Below are positions 7,750-16,843 of a stretch of DNA of 64,000 bases, in pieces (position 1 is the first letter of the stretch; the number at the start of each line of letters is the position of its first letter). Under the pieces are notes generated by a model. It was given only the letters and a program-made list of their open reading frames with translations, made no database searches and was not told where the DNA came from. The stretch covers positions 372,001 to 436,000 of the forward strand of contig NZ_CP056122.1 of the NCBI RefSeq assembly GCF_018219455.1, in the 5' to 3' direction. The translations under genes were made by a program, and so were the position numbers. This DNA is from Moritella sp. 5 (GTDB lineage Bacteria > Pseudomonadota > Gammaproteobacteria > Enterobacterales > Moritellaceae).

Positions 7750-8646
7750 TTAAATTAATAACGCTGTGAGGATCAAGGCAATAGAGAGGTTGATTGCCAT
7801 GTCCATTGTCGCGACACCTATGTTATTTTGTAGGTCAACTTCTTTATTAATATCCACGCCATTAAGAATTAATTTTTTAGCTATGATAGCGAGAATAGTA
7901 AAAGCCGTTAGCATTACCAAGCTAAACACCATCCAAGAACCTAAGGTGGTCATGAGATTGGCGGTATCGTAATAAATATAGTTACTGGCTATCGTCACTG
8001 CTATCGCGACACCAATCAGGTACCCCCCGTGGCGCATGGCAACGGCAATATTATTGTCGGTAAAGGCTTGTTGCATGGTGGTGCCAAGATTGCCACGTGA
8101 ATAACGGTGCTCACGGTAGCGGGTCATGAGTAACATTAGTGTTTGGGAGATCAAAAAACCACTAAATATAGCGATAAAGGTGATGACTTCTAACCCTTCA
8201 GCCCAGATTAATGTTGAACGAATAATGATTGCGGTGGCAATTGAGGCGCAGGCATCTACAATCGCCACCGCAACATTACGCTGCGCTATTTCAGTATTTT
8301 TATCGAGTTGATTGAGCGATACTCGATCATGGATCCAACGGCCAAGTTTAATTAATACCAGTCCTGCTAAGCCGTACAGGCTCATGCCTAATATTTCGAT
8401 TGGCAGAGTTGCGGCTTTTTCGCCTGTGATGGCTCCAGAAAGTACGATACCTAAGCCAAGGATGGCTCCAGCTAAACTAATACCAAAAGCAAAATTGTCC
8501 CGCTTGGCTAATTCATCGGTGGTATCTATGTTATCGACGGCACCGGTGAAAAATCGCATCGCAGAGAGTAGGGTGAGGGCGATGATGAGGTCGGCAATTA
8601 AAAACAGTAACAGATCTGACGATAAGAGCGTTTCGAAAACAGACAT
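7750..8646 (-). CDS. yjfL: Duplicated DUF350 membrane protein (YjfL-like)
   Basis: This 298-residue inner-membrane protein has about eight hydrophobic segments. DUF350 is normally a domain of about 130 residues with four helices (E. coli YjfL is about 130 residues), so this protein is a fusion of two copies. The internal repeat shows in DNFAFGISLAGAILGLGIVLSG (first half) beside DNNIAVAMRHGGYLIGVAIAV (second half), and in RNVAVAIVDACASI beside NNIGVATMDMAINLSIALIL. The start has AAGGTAACC ahead. It lies 234 bases upstream of yjfI with a separate promoter between them. The function is unknown; context suggests an envelope-stress partner of the PspA-like YjfJ. Confidence 0.85.
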   Translation of the reverse strand: MSVFETLLSSDLLLFLIADLIIALTLLSAMRFFTGAVDNIDTTDELAKRDNFAFGISLAGAILGLGIVLSGAITGEKAATLPIEILGMSLYGLAGLVLIKLGRWIHDRVSLNQLDKNTEIAQRNVAVAIVDACASIATAIIIRSTLIWAEGLEVITFIAIFSGFLISQTLMLLMTRYREHRYSRGNLGTTMQQAFTDNNIAVAMRHGGYLIGVAIAVTIASNYIYYDTANLMTTLGSWMVFSLVMLTAFTILAIIAKKLILNGVDINKEVDLQNNIGVATMDMAINLSIALILTALLI

Positions 8647-8743
8647 TAAAGGTTACCTTCTTTTATGATTTTAGCTGCCATAATTCCCCTACTAATGATA
8701 AATTTACTAGGTTAATTTATATCGGTAAGTAATAGCATGTAAG

Positions 8744-8756
8744 ACATGGTGTGTCT
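8744..8756. promoter_or_regulatory. Degenerate third dyad upstream of yjfL
   Basis: GACATGGTGTGTC matches GACATAnTATGTC at 10 of 12 fixed positions. It abuts a possible minus-strand promoter (CTTACA, 16 bases, TATAAA) for yjfL, a placement like that of the yjfI dyad. Confidence 0.4.
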
Positions 8757-8824
8757 ATATCTCTATTCTTAATATAAATTGTTGAATTAATTGGATCACA
8801 AGCCTAATTATATGGATGTCGTTT

Positions 8825-11689
8825 ATGAGTACTGAAGGTCAAATTGTTGATGTATTAGCGGATACAGGTCGGATTTATTGGCAACGTTGGTGCGAACGTA
8901 ACAAGAGTTATTTAACCTTGTTGTCCGCAGAGCAGATAGCCCAAAGCCAGCGGGTTTTTTCGTTAAGTGATTTTATTGCTGAAAGTTGTATTAATAAGAC
9001 CGATCTATTATGTGATATTTGGCAATCAGGCTTACTCACTCAATCATCACGCACAGCGCTGGTGGAAGCGCAATTAGCCACTCAGCTTGCGGCCTGTGAT
9101 TCTGAACCTGCATTACTGCGTACTATTCGTCAATTTCGCCGTTTTCATATGTGTATTATCGCGTGGCGAGAGTTATTACAAGTTGCAACGCTGAGTGAAA
9201 GTTTAACCCATACTTCTCACCTTGCAGACTGTTTAATTGAAGGTGCTCTAGAGTGGTTATATCAACTGCAATGTAAAGAACAAGGTACACCCGTTAATCA
9301 CGAGGGCATTAAGCAGCAGTTGGTTATATTAGCCATGGGTAAATTAGGCGGCGGTGAACTCAATTTCTCATCTGATATTGATCTTATTTTTACGTATCCA
9401 GAAACGGGTGAGACAGTTGGTGCTGGACGTACTGTTGTGAATCAGAAATTCTTCCAACGTTTAGGTCAGCGGTTAATTGCGGCATTACATCAAGTCACCG
9501 CCGATGGTTTTGCTTACCGCGTGGATATGCGTTTGCGTCCGTTTGGTGATTCAGGCCCTTTAGTCATGAGCTTTAATGCATTTGAAGAATATTACCAAAA
9601 CCAAGGCCGAGATTGGGAACGCTATGCCATGGTGAAAGCCCGTGCTTTGGGTGGTAATGCAGAAACCAGAGTCGAATTGGAAAAAATGCTACGCCCGTTT
9701 ATCTATCGTCGTTATGTTGATTTTAGTGCGATTGATGCGCTGCGTAATATGAAGGCTATGATTAAAGCCGAAGTGCGTCGTAAAGGTTTGAAAGACAATA
9801 TTAAGCTGGGTAGTGGTGGGATTCGCGAAGTGGAGTTCGTGGCACAAACTTTCCAACTTATTCGAGGAGGGCGAGAGCCTATATTACAAATTAAGTCGTT
9901 GTTAGCGACGCTTAAAATCTTGCAGTCGCTGGGTGAAATATCAGCAGAAAGCTATACCGTGCTCACAGAAAGTTATTGTTATTTACGCCAGGTAGAAAAT
10001 ATCCTGCAACAAATTAATGATGCGCAAACCCAAACGTTACCGCAATCAGAATTGGATCAACGCCGCTTAATTAGCGTGCTAGGTTATGCTGACTGGGATA
10101 GCTTTTATGTTTATATCAATCAAGTGATGGCGAATATTCATCGTGAGTTTAGTCAGGTTATTGGTGGCGATGACGAGGATAATGAAGAATCACAACCAGC
10201 GTTAGATTTATGGCATTTAGAGCTCTCAACAGATGAAGCAATAACGTTGCTTGCAGAATATGGTTTGTTGGAACAAGATGCGCAGAATTTTGTTCGAGAT
10301 TTAAATCATTTTAAAACTGACTACGAACGTAAAACAGTAGGACCTAGGGGTCGACAAACTATTGAAAAATTATTACCTAAACTACTATTTTCGATCTTAA
10401 AATCGGATGATCCTGTTGCGTTATTACCGCGTATTATTGCCTTGTTATGCAAAATTTTAAACCGTACTGCTTATTTAGAATTGTTAGCCGAGAATGACTT
10501 AGCATTAACACAGTTATTACGTTTGTGTGGGGCAAGTTCGATGGTGGCGAAACAGCTGTCGAGTCACCCCATTTTATTAGATGAGTTATTAGTCCCGTCA
10601 CACTTATATCACCCAACGCCATTGCATGAATATCGTAGTGAGTTGCGCCAATTTATGCTGCGTATTCCTGAAGAAGATCACGAACAGCAATTAGAAGCGC
10701 TACGCCAATATAAACAGACTCAATTGTTACGTATTGCGGCAGCTGATATTGGTGGTGAGTTAGCATTAATGAAGGTGAGTGACCATCTTACATGGTTGGC
10801 GGAGGCCGTGATTGATAATGTGGTCAATCTAGCTTGGCAACAATTAGAAGAGAAACATGGCGTTCCCCACAATGTGGTTGAGAGCGGTGAAAAAGGGTTT
10901 GCTGTTGTCGCCTATGGCAAGCTTGGTGGTATCGAATTAGGTTATGGCTCGGACTTAGATCTGGTGTTTATCCATAATTGTGAAGCCGCAGGCGTGACCA
11001 ACGGTGCAAAAGTGATCGATAGCCGTCAATTTTATTTACGATTAGCACAACGCATTATTCATATATTTAGTACGCGTACTAGCACTGGCATTTTGTATGA
11101 AGTCGATATGCGTTTACGCCCATCGGGTAGCTCAGGGGTTCTCGCTTGTCCGGTATCTCGATTCTTGGATTATCAATGTAAAGAAGCGTGGACCTGGGAG
11201 CATCAATCATTAGTGCGTACCCGTATCGTCTATGGCGATAAGTTGATTCAAAGTCGTTTCACTGAGGTTAAGCGTAGTATTATAGCCAAACCTCGTGATA
11301 CCACAGAACTGAAAAAACAAGTGGTCGAAATGCGTTTGAAAATGCGTGAGCATTTGTTAAAAACCAATGCTGATCAGTTTGATATAAAGCAGTCAGAGGG
11401 CGGCATTACCGATATCGAATTCATGATGCAGTATATTGTATTAAATTATGCTGCGCAGATGCCGAAAATCCAACTCTGGCCTGATAATGTCCGTATTATT
11501 AGTCGTTGTGTATCTGAAGGGCTCATTACCGAGGCGTTGGGAACTAGCTTAACCGCAAGCTATTGCCAAATGCGTGATGAAATCCATCGACTTAATTTAT
11601 TAGGTAAGGAAGGCGTTGTTGCGAATAGTGAATTTGTTGTACAACGTAAAGTTGTTACTGATTACTGGCAACAGTTGTTTGCGGTGTAG
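8825..11689 (+). CDS. glnE: Bifunctional glutamine synthetase adenylyltransferase / adenylyl-removing enzyme
   Basis: This 954-residue protein contains two nucleotidyltransferase units. The N-terminal deadenylylase half shows GKLGGGELNFSSDIDLIF (about residues 172-190). The C-terminal adenylylase half shows GKLGGIELGYGSDLDLVF (about 698-715). Both are followed by VDMRLRPxGxSG. GlnE controls glutamine synthetase by adding or removing AMP on a tyrosine, in response to PII and glutamine. Full length compared with E. coli (946). The frame also has an ATG three codons upstream, but the ATG at 8825 has GGA eight bases ahead. It stands alone, with a terminator after it. Confidence 0.97.
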   Translation: MSTEGQIVDVLADTGRIYWQRWCERNKSYLTLLSAEQIAQSQRVFSLSDFIAESCINKTDLLCDIWQSGLLTQSSRTALVEAQLATQLAACDSEPALLRTIRQFRRFHMCIIAWRELLQVATLSESLTHTSHLADCLIEGALEWLYQLQCKEQGTPVNHEGIKQQLVILAMGKLGGGELNFSSDIDLIFTYPETGETVGAGRTVVNQKFFQRLGQRLIAALHQVTADGFAYRVDMRLRPFGDSGPLVMSFNAFEEYYQNQGRDWERYAMVKARALGGNAETRVELEKMLRPFIYRRYVDFSAIDALRNMKAMIKAEVRRKGLKDNIKLGSGGIREVEFVAQTFQLIRGGREPILQIKSLLATLKILQSLGEISAESYTVLTESYCYLRQVENILQQINDAQTQTLPQSELDQRRLISVLGYADWDSFYVYINQVMANIHREFSQVIGGDDEDNEESQPALDLWHLELSTDEAITLLAEYGLLEQDAQNFVRDLNHFKTDYERKTVGPRGRQTIEKLLPKLLFSILKSDDPVALLPRIIALLCKILNRTAYLELLAENDLALTQLLRLCGASSMVAKQLSSHPILLDELLVPSHLYHPTPLHEYRSELRQFMLRIPEEDHEQQLEALRQYKQTQLLRIAAADIGGELALMKVSDHLTWLAEAVIDNVVNLAWQQLEEKHGVPHNVVESGEKGFAVVAYGKLGGIELGYGSDLDLVFIHNCEAAGVTNGAKVIDSRQFYLRLAQRIIHIFSTRTSTGILYEVDMRLRPSGSSGVLACPVSRFLDYQCKEAWTWEHQSLVRTRIVYGDKLIQSRFTEVKRSIIAKPRDTTELKKQVVEMRLKMREHLLKTNADQFDIKQSEGGITDIEFMMQYIVLNYAAQMPKIQLWPDNVRIISRCVSEGLITEALGTSLTASYCQMRDEIHRLNLLGKEGVVANSEFVVQRKVVTDYWQQLFAV

Positions 11690-11695
11690 TTAAAT

Positions 11696-11745
11696 AAAAA
11701 TCCTATTGATACTTATATTACAGTGTTTTATCAATAGGATTTTAT
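11696..11745. terminator. Bidirectional terminator between glnE and lpxL
   Basis: TCCTATTGATA pairs perfectly with TATCAATAGGA. The stem is preceded by an A run and followed by TTTTATTTG, so it serves the convergent genes on both sides. Confidence 0.8.
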
Positions 11746-11769
11746 TTGTTTATTTTGTTATGTAACCGA

Positions 11770-12726
11770 TTATTTATACAAGCTTGGCTCACCTTCCGGA
11801 CGCGTTTTAAAGCGGCGATGCAACCACATGTATTGTGGCACTTGCTCTAAAATAGATTTTTCACATTCTTTATTGCAGATCGTGGCATCTTTAACTTCAT
11901 CGCCCGTTGGGAAGCTCTCCAGTGGTGCGCGAATAGTTAACTTATAACGACCATCTGGAAAGCGACTAGAAGACGCTGGGTAGGTTTTCGTATTATTACC
12001 TGAGGCGAAAAGCGTGGTGCCAGTAATGGTACAGGCTTTTTCAACCGCAAAAAACGGTACAAATACGCTTCGACGAGGACCATAATCATGATCCGGCGCA
12101 TACCATAATGGCTCACCTTCATCGAGTACGCGTAACATGCCTTTGATATCTCGGCGGTCAAGCAAACCTTTATTTGAGAGTGTGCGACCACGGCATTGTA
12201 AGTATTCCATCAATGGGTTTTTATTCGGGCGATATATTGCATAGGTTGGTCGTAATAAGCCAAAAATACGTGCCGACATTTCCAGTGATAAAAAGTGACC
12301 TCCGAGTATTAGCATACCGTTACCGTCAGTCTTTGCTTGGTCTATGTGCTCCTGACCTTCGACAACCATATTCTGCTTAATACGCCAATCTGGCCAGAAC
12401 CAAGCATTGGCAGTATCAACAACCGCTAAACCAGTATATTTAAAATTCTCTTTTGCTAGGACTTTAATTTCGCTGTCAGATTTCTCTGGGAAACTTAAGG
12501 CAAGATTTTGTTGTGCTATTTTTAGACGACGGGGTAATATTTTAGCAACCAAACGGCCTAAAGCACGACCAAATATACTTTGCGCCGTATTCGGTAATAA
12601 AGAGATAAGCCATAAAAAAGTAGCGGCGAACAATAATGGCCAGTGTTTGGGATGCAAAAAACTGAGTTTGAATTTCGTGTTTTCTTTGGTGACTATCGGC
12701 TTAGCGGTTTTAATTTTATCTGTCAT
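11770..12726 (-). CDS. lpxL: Kdo2-lipid IVA lauroyltransferase, LpxL/HtrB family
   Basis: This 318-residue protein has one N-terminal membrane anchor (WPLLFAATFLWLISLLP, about 29-45) and the acyltransferase HxxxxE motif (GGHFLSLE, about residues 143-150). The family blocks YRPNKNPLMEYLQ, RDIKGML, WYAPDHDYGP and MWLHRRFKTRPEG are all present. LpxL adds the first secondary acyl chain to Kdo2-lipid IVA at the inner membrane in lipid A synthesis. The HFxxxE sequence and the C-terminal block fit LpxL/LpxP better than LpxM. The cold-type LpxP cannot be excluded for a psychrophile. Single gene, convergent with glnE. Confidence 0.9.
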   Translation of the reverse strand: MTDKIKTAKPIVTKENTKFKLSFLHPKHWPLLFAATFLWLISLLPNTAQSIFGRALGRLVAKILPRRLKIAQQNLALSFPEKSDSEIKVLAKENFKYTGLAVVDTANAWFWPDWRIKQNMVVEGQEHIDQAKTDGNGMLILGGHFLSLEMSARIFGLLRPTYAIYRPNKNPLMEYLQCRGRTLSNKGLLDRRDIKGMLRVLDEGEPLWYAPDHDYGPRRSVFVPFFAVEKACTITGTTLFASGNNTKTYPASSSRFPDGRYKLTIRAPLESFPTGDEVKDATICNKECEKSILEQVPQYMWLHRRFKTRPEGEPSLYK

Positions 12727-12830
12727 GAAAAATTCTCATTAATACGAGTTAACTCTATTTGCATTTATAAGTGATTGATAATCAAATGTGAATAGATGCA
12801 TGTTGAGCTGGTATATGCGATTTTAGATAT

Positions 12831-12857
12831 AAAAAAGACGACACTGGTGGTCGTCTT
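12831..12857 (-). terminator. Intrinsic terminator of tolC
   Basis: On the minus strand AAGACGAC and its complement GTCGTCTT form a stem followed by TTTTTTATAT. It starts 23 bases after the tolC stop. Confidence 0.8.
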
Positions 12858-12880
12858 ATTATTCTGTATTACATTCTAAT

Positions 12881-14221
12881 TTAGTATTTTGCTTTTAACC
12901 CAGCATTAACTAAATTTACATCTTCAGCGTTCAAGGTTCCAGCGGCTTGTTTTAACTGTAACATACTAATGATGTAGTTATAACGTGATCCGGATAATGA
13001 TTGCTTCGATTGATATAAACCTTTAGTTGCATTTAACACGTCAATAATCGTACGTGTACCTACCCCAAAGCCTGCTTGAGTTGCTTCTAATGCACTTTCA
13101 GATGATTTAACCGTTTGCTCATAGGCCTTGATAGAACTTAACGCGGCCGTCACGTTGTTATAATAAGTTCGAATTTTGGTTTGTACTTCACGGCTTGCTT
13201 TGGTTAATTGTTCTTGGCTGGCTGTTACTTTATAAACGGCTTGTTTTTCTGTTGAAGTTACTGCGCCACCTGTGTATAGCGGCATACTAAATTCGATGCC
13301 CACATTACCTGACGAAACTGTATTTTCGAAGCCTGCACCACCATTGTTATTATCATCGCCATAATCCGTATATTTAGCACCGGCATTTGCGACTAAGTTC
13401 AATGACATGTTATCAGTAGAGTTCGCTAGATCGACATTACCTTCTGCAATTTGCTTAGCAATACGTTGGATCTGGATTGATAAATTTTGGTTGTTGGCAG
13501 TATCTAACCAATTATCACGCTGGCCATTTGGTGCTGTTGGGCTAAAACGCGCAGTATTCAATGGTGAAATATCGGTATGCGTTAAACCGGTTATTTCGGT
13601 TAATGACTCGTAGCTGTTGGCGAGGGTATTTTCAGCGTTAATTACTTCTGCTACTGATAAATCGAAGCTTGATTGTGCCTCTAATACGTCAGTTTTGTCG
13701 GTTAGACCCACATTGTAACGTTGGGTCGTTTGTTCTAGTTGACGTTCTACTGCGTCTTTATTACGGTTAGAAAATTCTAAAGTATCGTTGGCTCTTAATA
13801 CATTAAAGTAAGCATTCGATACGCGCAAGATAAGACTTTGCAGCTCAGCTTGAACGGCAAGTTCACTTTGCTCTGCTTGTTTAGCGGCTTGGCTAACATT
13901 AATGAAATTACTTTCTTCATATAATGACTGGGTCAAACGAAGACCAACCGTACTCGTTAACGCGTTACCATTAGAGGTTGTATTAGTTCGATAATCGCTT
14001 GTCATTGTGTAACCAAGGTCAGCATTTAAACCAATTTGTGGTAAGTTTGCTGCTTCTTGTTCAGTAATTCTTTCTAGTGCTGCATCGCGATTTGCTTGCG
14101 CTTCTAAATATAGTGGATCTTTGGTCAGGGCTTGTTCAAATATTTGTTGTAAATTATCTGCACTTGCTGAGTTTGCAAAAAATGCCAGACCGCAGGCTAG
14201 AAGAATCTTATTAAACTTCAT
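12881..14221 (-). CDS. tolC: Outer membrane efflux channel TolC
   Basis: This 446-residue protein begins with a clear signal peptide ending NSASA-DNLQQIF. Two internally similar halves rich in heptad-patterned helices follow, as in all TolC-type trimers. Family marks are NLPQIGLNADLGY near residue 58, RYNVGLTDKTDVLEAQ (about 172-187) and the matching GVGTRTIIDVLNATK in the second half (about 382-396). TolC forms the outer-membrane exit duct for tripartite efflux and type I secretion. Position and orientation, divergent from nudF-cpdA-yqiA-parE, are the same as in E. coli. The C-terminus is shorter than that of the E. coli mature protein. Confidence 0.95.
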   Translation of the reverse strand: MKFNKILLACGLAFFANSASADNLQQIFEQALTKDPLYLEAQANRDAALERITEQEAANLPQIGLNADLGYTMTSDYRTNTTSNGNALTSTVGLRLTQSLYEESNFINVSQAAKQAEQSELAVQAELQSLILRVSNAYFNVLRANDTLEFSNRNKDAVERQLEQTTQRYNVGLTDKTDVLEAQSSFDLSVAEVINAENTLANSYESLTEITGLTHTDISPLNTARFSPTAPNGQRDNWLDTANNQNLSIQIQRIAKQIAEGNVDLANSTDNMSLNLVANAGAKYTDYGDDNNNGGAGFENTVSSGNVGIEFSMPLYTGGAVTSTEKQAVYKVTASQEQLTKASREVQTKIRTYYNNVTAALSSIKAYEQTVKSSESALEATQAGFGVGTRTIIDVLNATKGLYQSKQSLSGSRYNYIISMLQLKQAAGTLNAEDVNLVNAGLKAKY

Positions 14222-14502
14222 TGGTGGTTACCTTAGTGTAAATAGTTGCCGTTATGAACTCGCATAACAATAAGTAATGATAGCTGCTTAGTCAAACTAA
14301 TAATTATCCAAATAGAGATAGCTAGATTAATCAGATGTTTTTAATTTTATACTAGGTGTTATCTCGAAGCTCGAGTTTTAAACGTTGAATCAATGCCGAT
14401 ATGGTATTATTAGTATATTTACTAGGTATCGTGCCTAAACCCTAGCTGCCAACATGGTATTCACCGTAACTTGTTATTATCAGTATATTTTAGGATATGT
14501 AA

Positions 14503-15138
14503 ATGAAAAGTCGAAAGTTAGAAATAGAATCCGAGTATGATATTACGGATATTGAGATAATAAACAAGCAGCAGGTTTTTAACGGTTTTTTTAAAATAAA
14601 CACCTATACCTTTAAACATAGGTTGTTTTCGGGTGATTGGAGTGGTGAAATTACGCGAGAAGTTTTTGAACGTGGTAACGCTGCTGCAGTCATACCTTAC
14701 GATGCGGTGAGCGATGAAGTGGTATTAATAGAACAGATTCGCATCCCTGCGATTGAATCCAGTACGCAACCTTGGTTACTGGAGTTAGTGGCTGGTATGA
14801 TAGATAAACAAGGTGAGGACTCTGCAGAGGTGGTTAAACGCGAAGCCGAAGAAGAAGCGGGCTTAACCGTTGGCCGTTGTGATTTTATTATGCAGTTTCT
14901 TGCAAGTCCAGGTGGCACGAGTGAGGCTATTGATCTGTATGTGGGCGAGGTCGATAGCAGTACTGCTGAAGGCGTTCATGGTTTAGCGTGCGAAGGTGAA
15001 GATATTCGAGTGCACGTGGTGAGCCGAGAAACTGCTTATAATATGGTGCAAACAGGGCGAATAAATAACGCGACGACTATTATTGGTATCCAGTGGTTAC
15101 AATTGAATTTTGAAACATTGCAAAAGTCTTGGCTCTAG
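14503..15138 (+). CDS. nudF: ADP-ribose pyrophosphatase (Nudix)
   Basis: This 211-residue protein holds a Nudix box around residues 103-127. The block reads GMIDKQGED...REAEEEAGL, with the catalytic REAEEEAG core intact. The loop before it has one residue more than the classical Gx5E spacing. The downstream LASPGGTSEAIDLY is typical of the ADP-ribose branch. NudF cleaves ADP-ribose to AMP and ribose 5-phosphate. The start has AGGATATGTAA before the ATG. It is divergent from tolC and first in the row nudF-cpdA-yqiA-parE; the usual second gene yqiB is not present. Confidence 0.93.
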   Translation: MKSRKLEIESEYDITDIEIINKQQVFNGFFKINTYTFKHRLFSGDWSGEITREVFERGNAAAVIPYDAVSDEVVLIEQIRIPAIESSTQPWLLELVAGMIDKQGEDSAEVVKREAEEEAGLTVGRCDFIMQFLASPGGTSEAIDLYVGEVDSSTAEGVHGLACEGEDIRVHVVSRETAYNMVQTGRINNATTIIGIQWLQLNFETLQKSWL

Positions 15139-15383
15139 GGCTACAATGCTTTGTACCCTTTAGGCTAAGTTGTTTGAATCTCTCATGATGTTACCGGTTT
15201 CTTATCCGGAATCGTGGAAGTGTGTGCTGGACAGCAGATTTATTAAGTCCTATTAGGTATCCTTTAATAGTCTTAAGGATCTTTCAATCAGACTCGCTGA
15301 TATGTGGTTACAAGTCAGTGTAGTTATTATTCGACATTACTAGGCAACAGATAACAGATAAAGGATAAGGGTTAAAGATTATT

Positions 15384-16208
15384 GTGGGCGCGGACATTTC
15401 TAAATTAACAGCAAAGCATAACGTCATTAATTTATTACAAGTGACGGATACTCATTTGTTTGCAACGGCTGAGAAGGATCTTCTTGGCGTTAAAACACAG
15501 CAGAGCTTTAGCCATGTTATCGATGCTATTTTGCAGAATCAACAACCGTTTGATGCTGTGCTTGCCACGGGCGATATTTCCCAAGATAACAGTATCGCTT
15601 CTTATCAATACTTTGCTCAGCATATTAAACGTTTAGATAAACCTTGTTATTGGTTACCTGGTAATCATGACAATATTCCACTTATGGCTGGTGCATTAAA
15701 ATCTGAAGGTGTCCTGTCGGATAAATATAAAGTTGTTGGTGATTGGCAGATTATTTTATTAGATTCGCAATTAACGGGTTCTCCGTCGGGTTATTTATCA
15801 CCTGAACAACTTGCATTACTTGACGAGCGATTGAGTTTACATCCTGATAAATATGCATTGGTGGTATTACATCACAATACTTATCCTGTGGGGTGTAAAT
15901 GGTTAGATCAGCATATTTTGCGTAATCCAGAGGCATTTTTAGCGGTGTTAGCGAAACACCCGAAAGCACGACATGTGTTATTTGGCCATGTGCACCAGCA
16001 GTTAGACCAGACTTATGATGGTATTCACTTTATGGCATCTCCGTCTACTTGCTTTCAATTTAAACCACATTGTGATGAATTTACTCTTGATGCGCGAGCG
16101 CCTGGCTGGCGTTATTTACAACTACACAGTGATGGTACTATTAATAGTCAGGTTTGGCGTTTGTCTAATCATGATTTTAATCCTGATCTCGAATCTAAAG
16201 GTTACTAA
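15384..16208 (+). CDS. cpdA: 3',5'-cyclic-AMP phosphodiesterase CpdA
   Basis: This 274-residue metallophosphoesterase shows all the metal-binding blocks in order: DTHLF (about residue 22), TGDIS (about 62), LPGNHDNIP (about 90), VLHHNTYP (about 162) and FGHVHQ (about 199). CpdA hydrolyses cAMP and so tempers CRP-dependent expression. The start is a GTG with GGG about 13 bases ahead, a weak ribosome site. No better in-frame start exists, and the N-terminus matches the family's length. It is separated from nudF by 245 bases, where yqiB would normally be, and from yqiA by 26. Confidence 0.92.
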   Translation: MGADISKLTAKHNVINLLQVTDTHLFATAEKDLLGVKTQQSFSHVIDAILQNQQPFDAVLATGDISQDNSIASYQYFAQHIKRLDKPCYWLPGNHDNIPLMAGALKSEGVLSDKYKVVGDWQIILLDSQLTGSPSGYLSPEQLALLDERLSLHPDKYALVVLHHNTYPVGCKWLDQHILRNPEAFLAVLAKHPKARHVLFGHVHQQLDQTYDGIHFMASPSTCFQFKPHCDEFTLDARAPGWRYLQLHSDGTINSQVWRLSNHDFNPDLESKGY

Positions 16209-16234
16209 CAATACTGCTAGAGGTAAATGAACAA

Positions 16235-16822
16235 ATGGCTTCCACGCTTCTACTCTATTTGCACGGTTTTAATAGTTCACCAAAATCGGTTAAAGCACAG
16301 CAAATGGCAGACTATATTGCATTGCATCACCCTGATATTACTATCGAAATACCGAATATTTCACCTTATCCTCAAGACGCTTGGCTACAGATCGAACGAC
16401 TTATTGCACGTTACCCAACGCATCAGCTTGGGGTGGTCGGCAGTTCACTCGGCGGGTATTATGCGACTAAAGTGAATCAACAATTTAATTGTCCAGCGGT
16501 GATTATTAATCCCGCCGTAAAACCTTATGAATTGCTGGTGGATTATTTAGGGGAAAATACGAACCCTTATACCCAAGTTAAATTTAATTTAACTGAGCAA
16601 CACATTGATGAGCTACGGGCATTGGATTGTCAGGCATTAGTTCACCCAGAAACTATCTGGGCACTATTACAGACCGATGATGAAGTGTTAGACTATAAGC
16701 AAGCAATAACAAAATACGAAATGGCGAGATTGACGGTAGAGCAGGGTGGCGATCATGCTTTTATTGGATTTGAACGCTATCTTAGCGATATTTTAACCTT
16801 TCTTGCATTCAAACCGATGTAA
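16235..16822 (+). CDS. yqiA: Esterase YqiA, alpha/beta hydrolase
   Basis: This 195-residue protein shows the family start LLLYLHGFNSSPKS, the nucleophile elbow GSSLGGYYAT (serine about residue 71), and the final histidine in GGDHAFIGFERY near residue 174. E. coli YqiA hydrolyses palmitoyl-CoA and aryl esters in vitro; its role in the cell is unclear. AGAGGTAAATGAACAA precedes the ATG. It sits 26 bases after cpdA and 21 before parE, so it is part of that operon. Confidence 0.92.
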   Translation: MASTLLLYLHGFNSSPKSVKAQQMADYIALHHPDITIEIPNISPYPQDAWLQIERLIARYPTHQLGVVGSSLGGYYATKVNQQFNCPAVIINPAVKPYELLVDYLGENTNPYTQVKFNLTEQHIDELRALDCQALVHPETIWALLQTDDEVLDYKQAITKYEMARLTVEQGGDHAFIGFERYLSDILTFLAFKPM

Positions 16823-16843
16823 CGAACAGCACAAAAGAAACTC

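Noticed and set aside
15139-15383. Short frame MMLPVSYPESWKCVLDSRF that slightly resembles the N-terminus of uracil-DNA glycosylase
   Set aside because: Only about 23 codons are open before a stop and nothing after it continues the similarity, so chance is more likely than a gene remnant.
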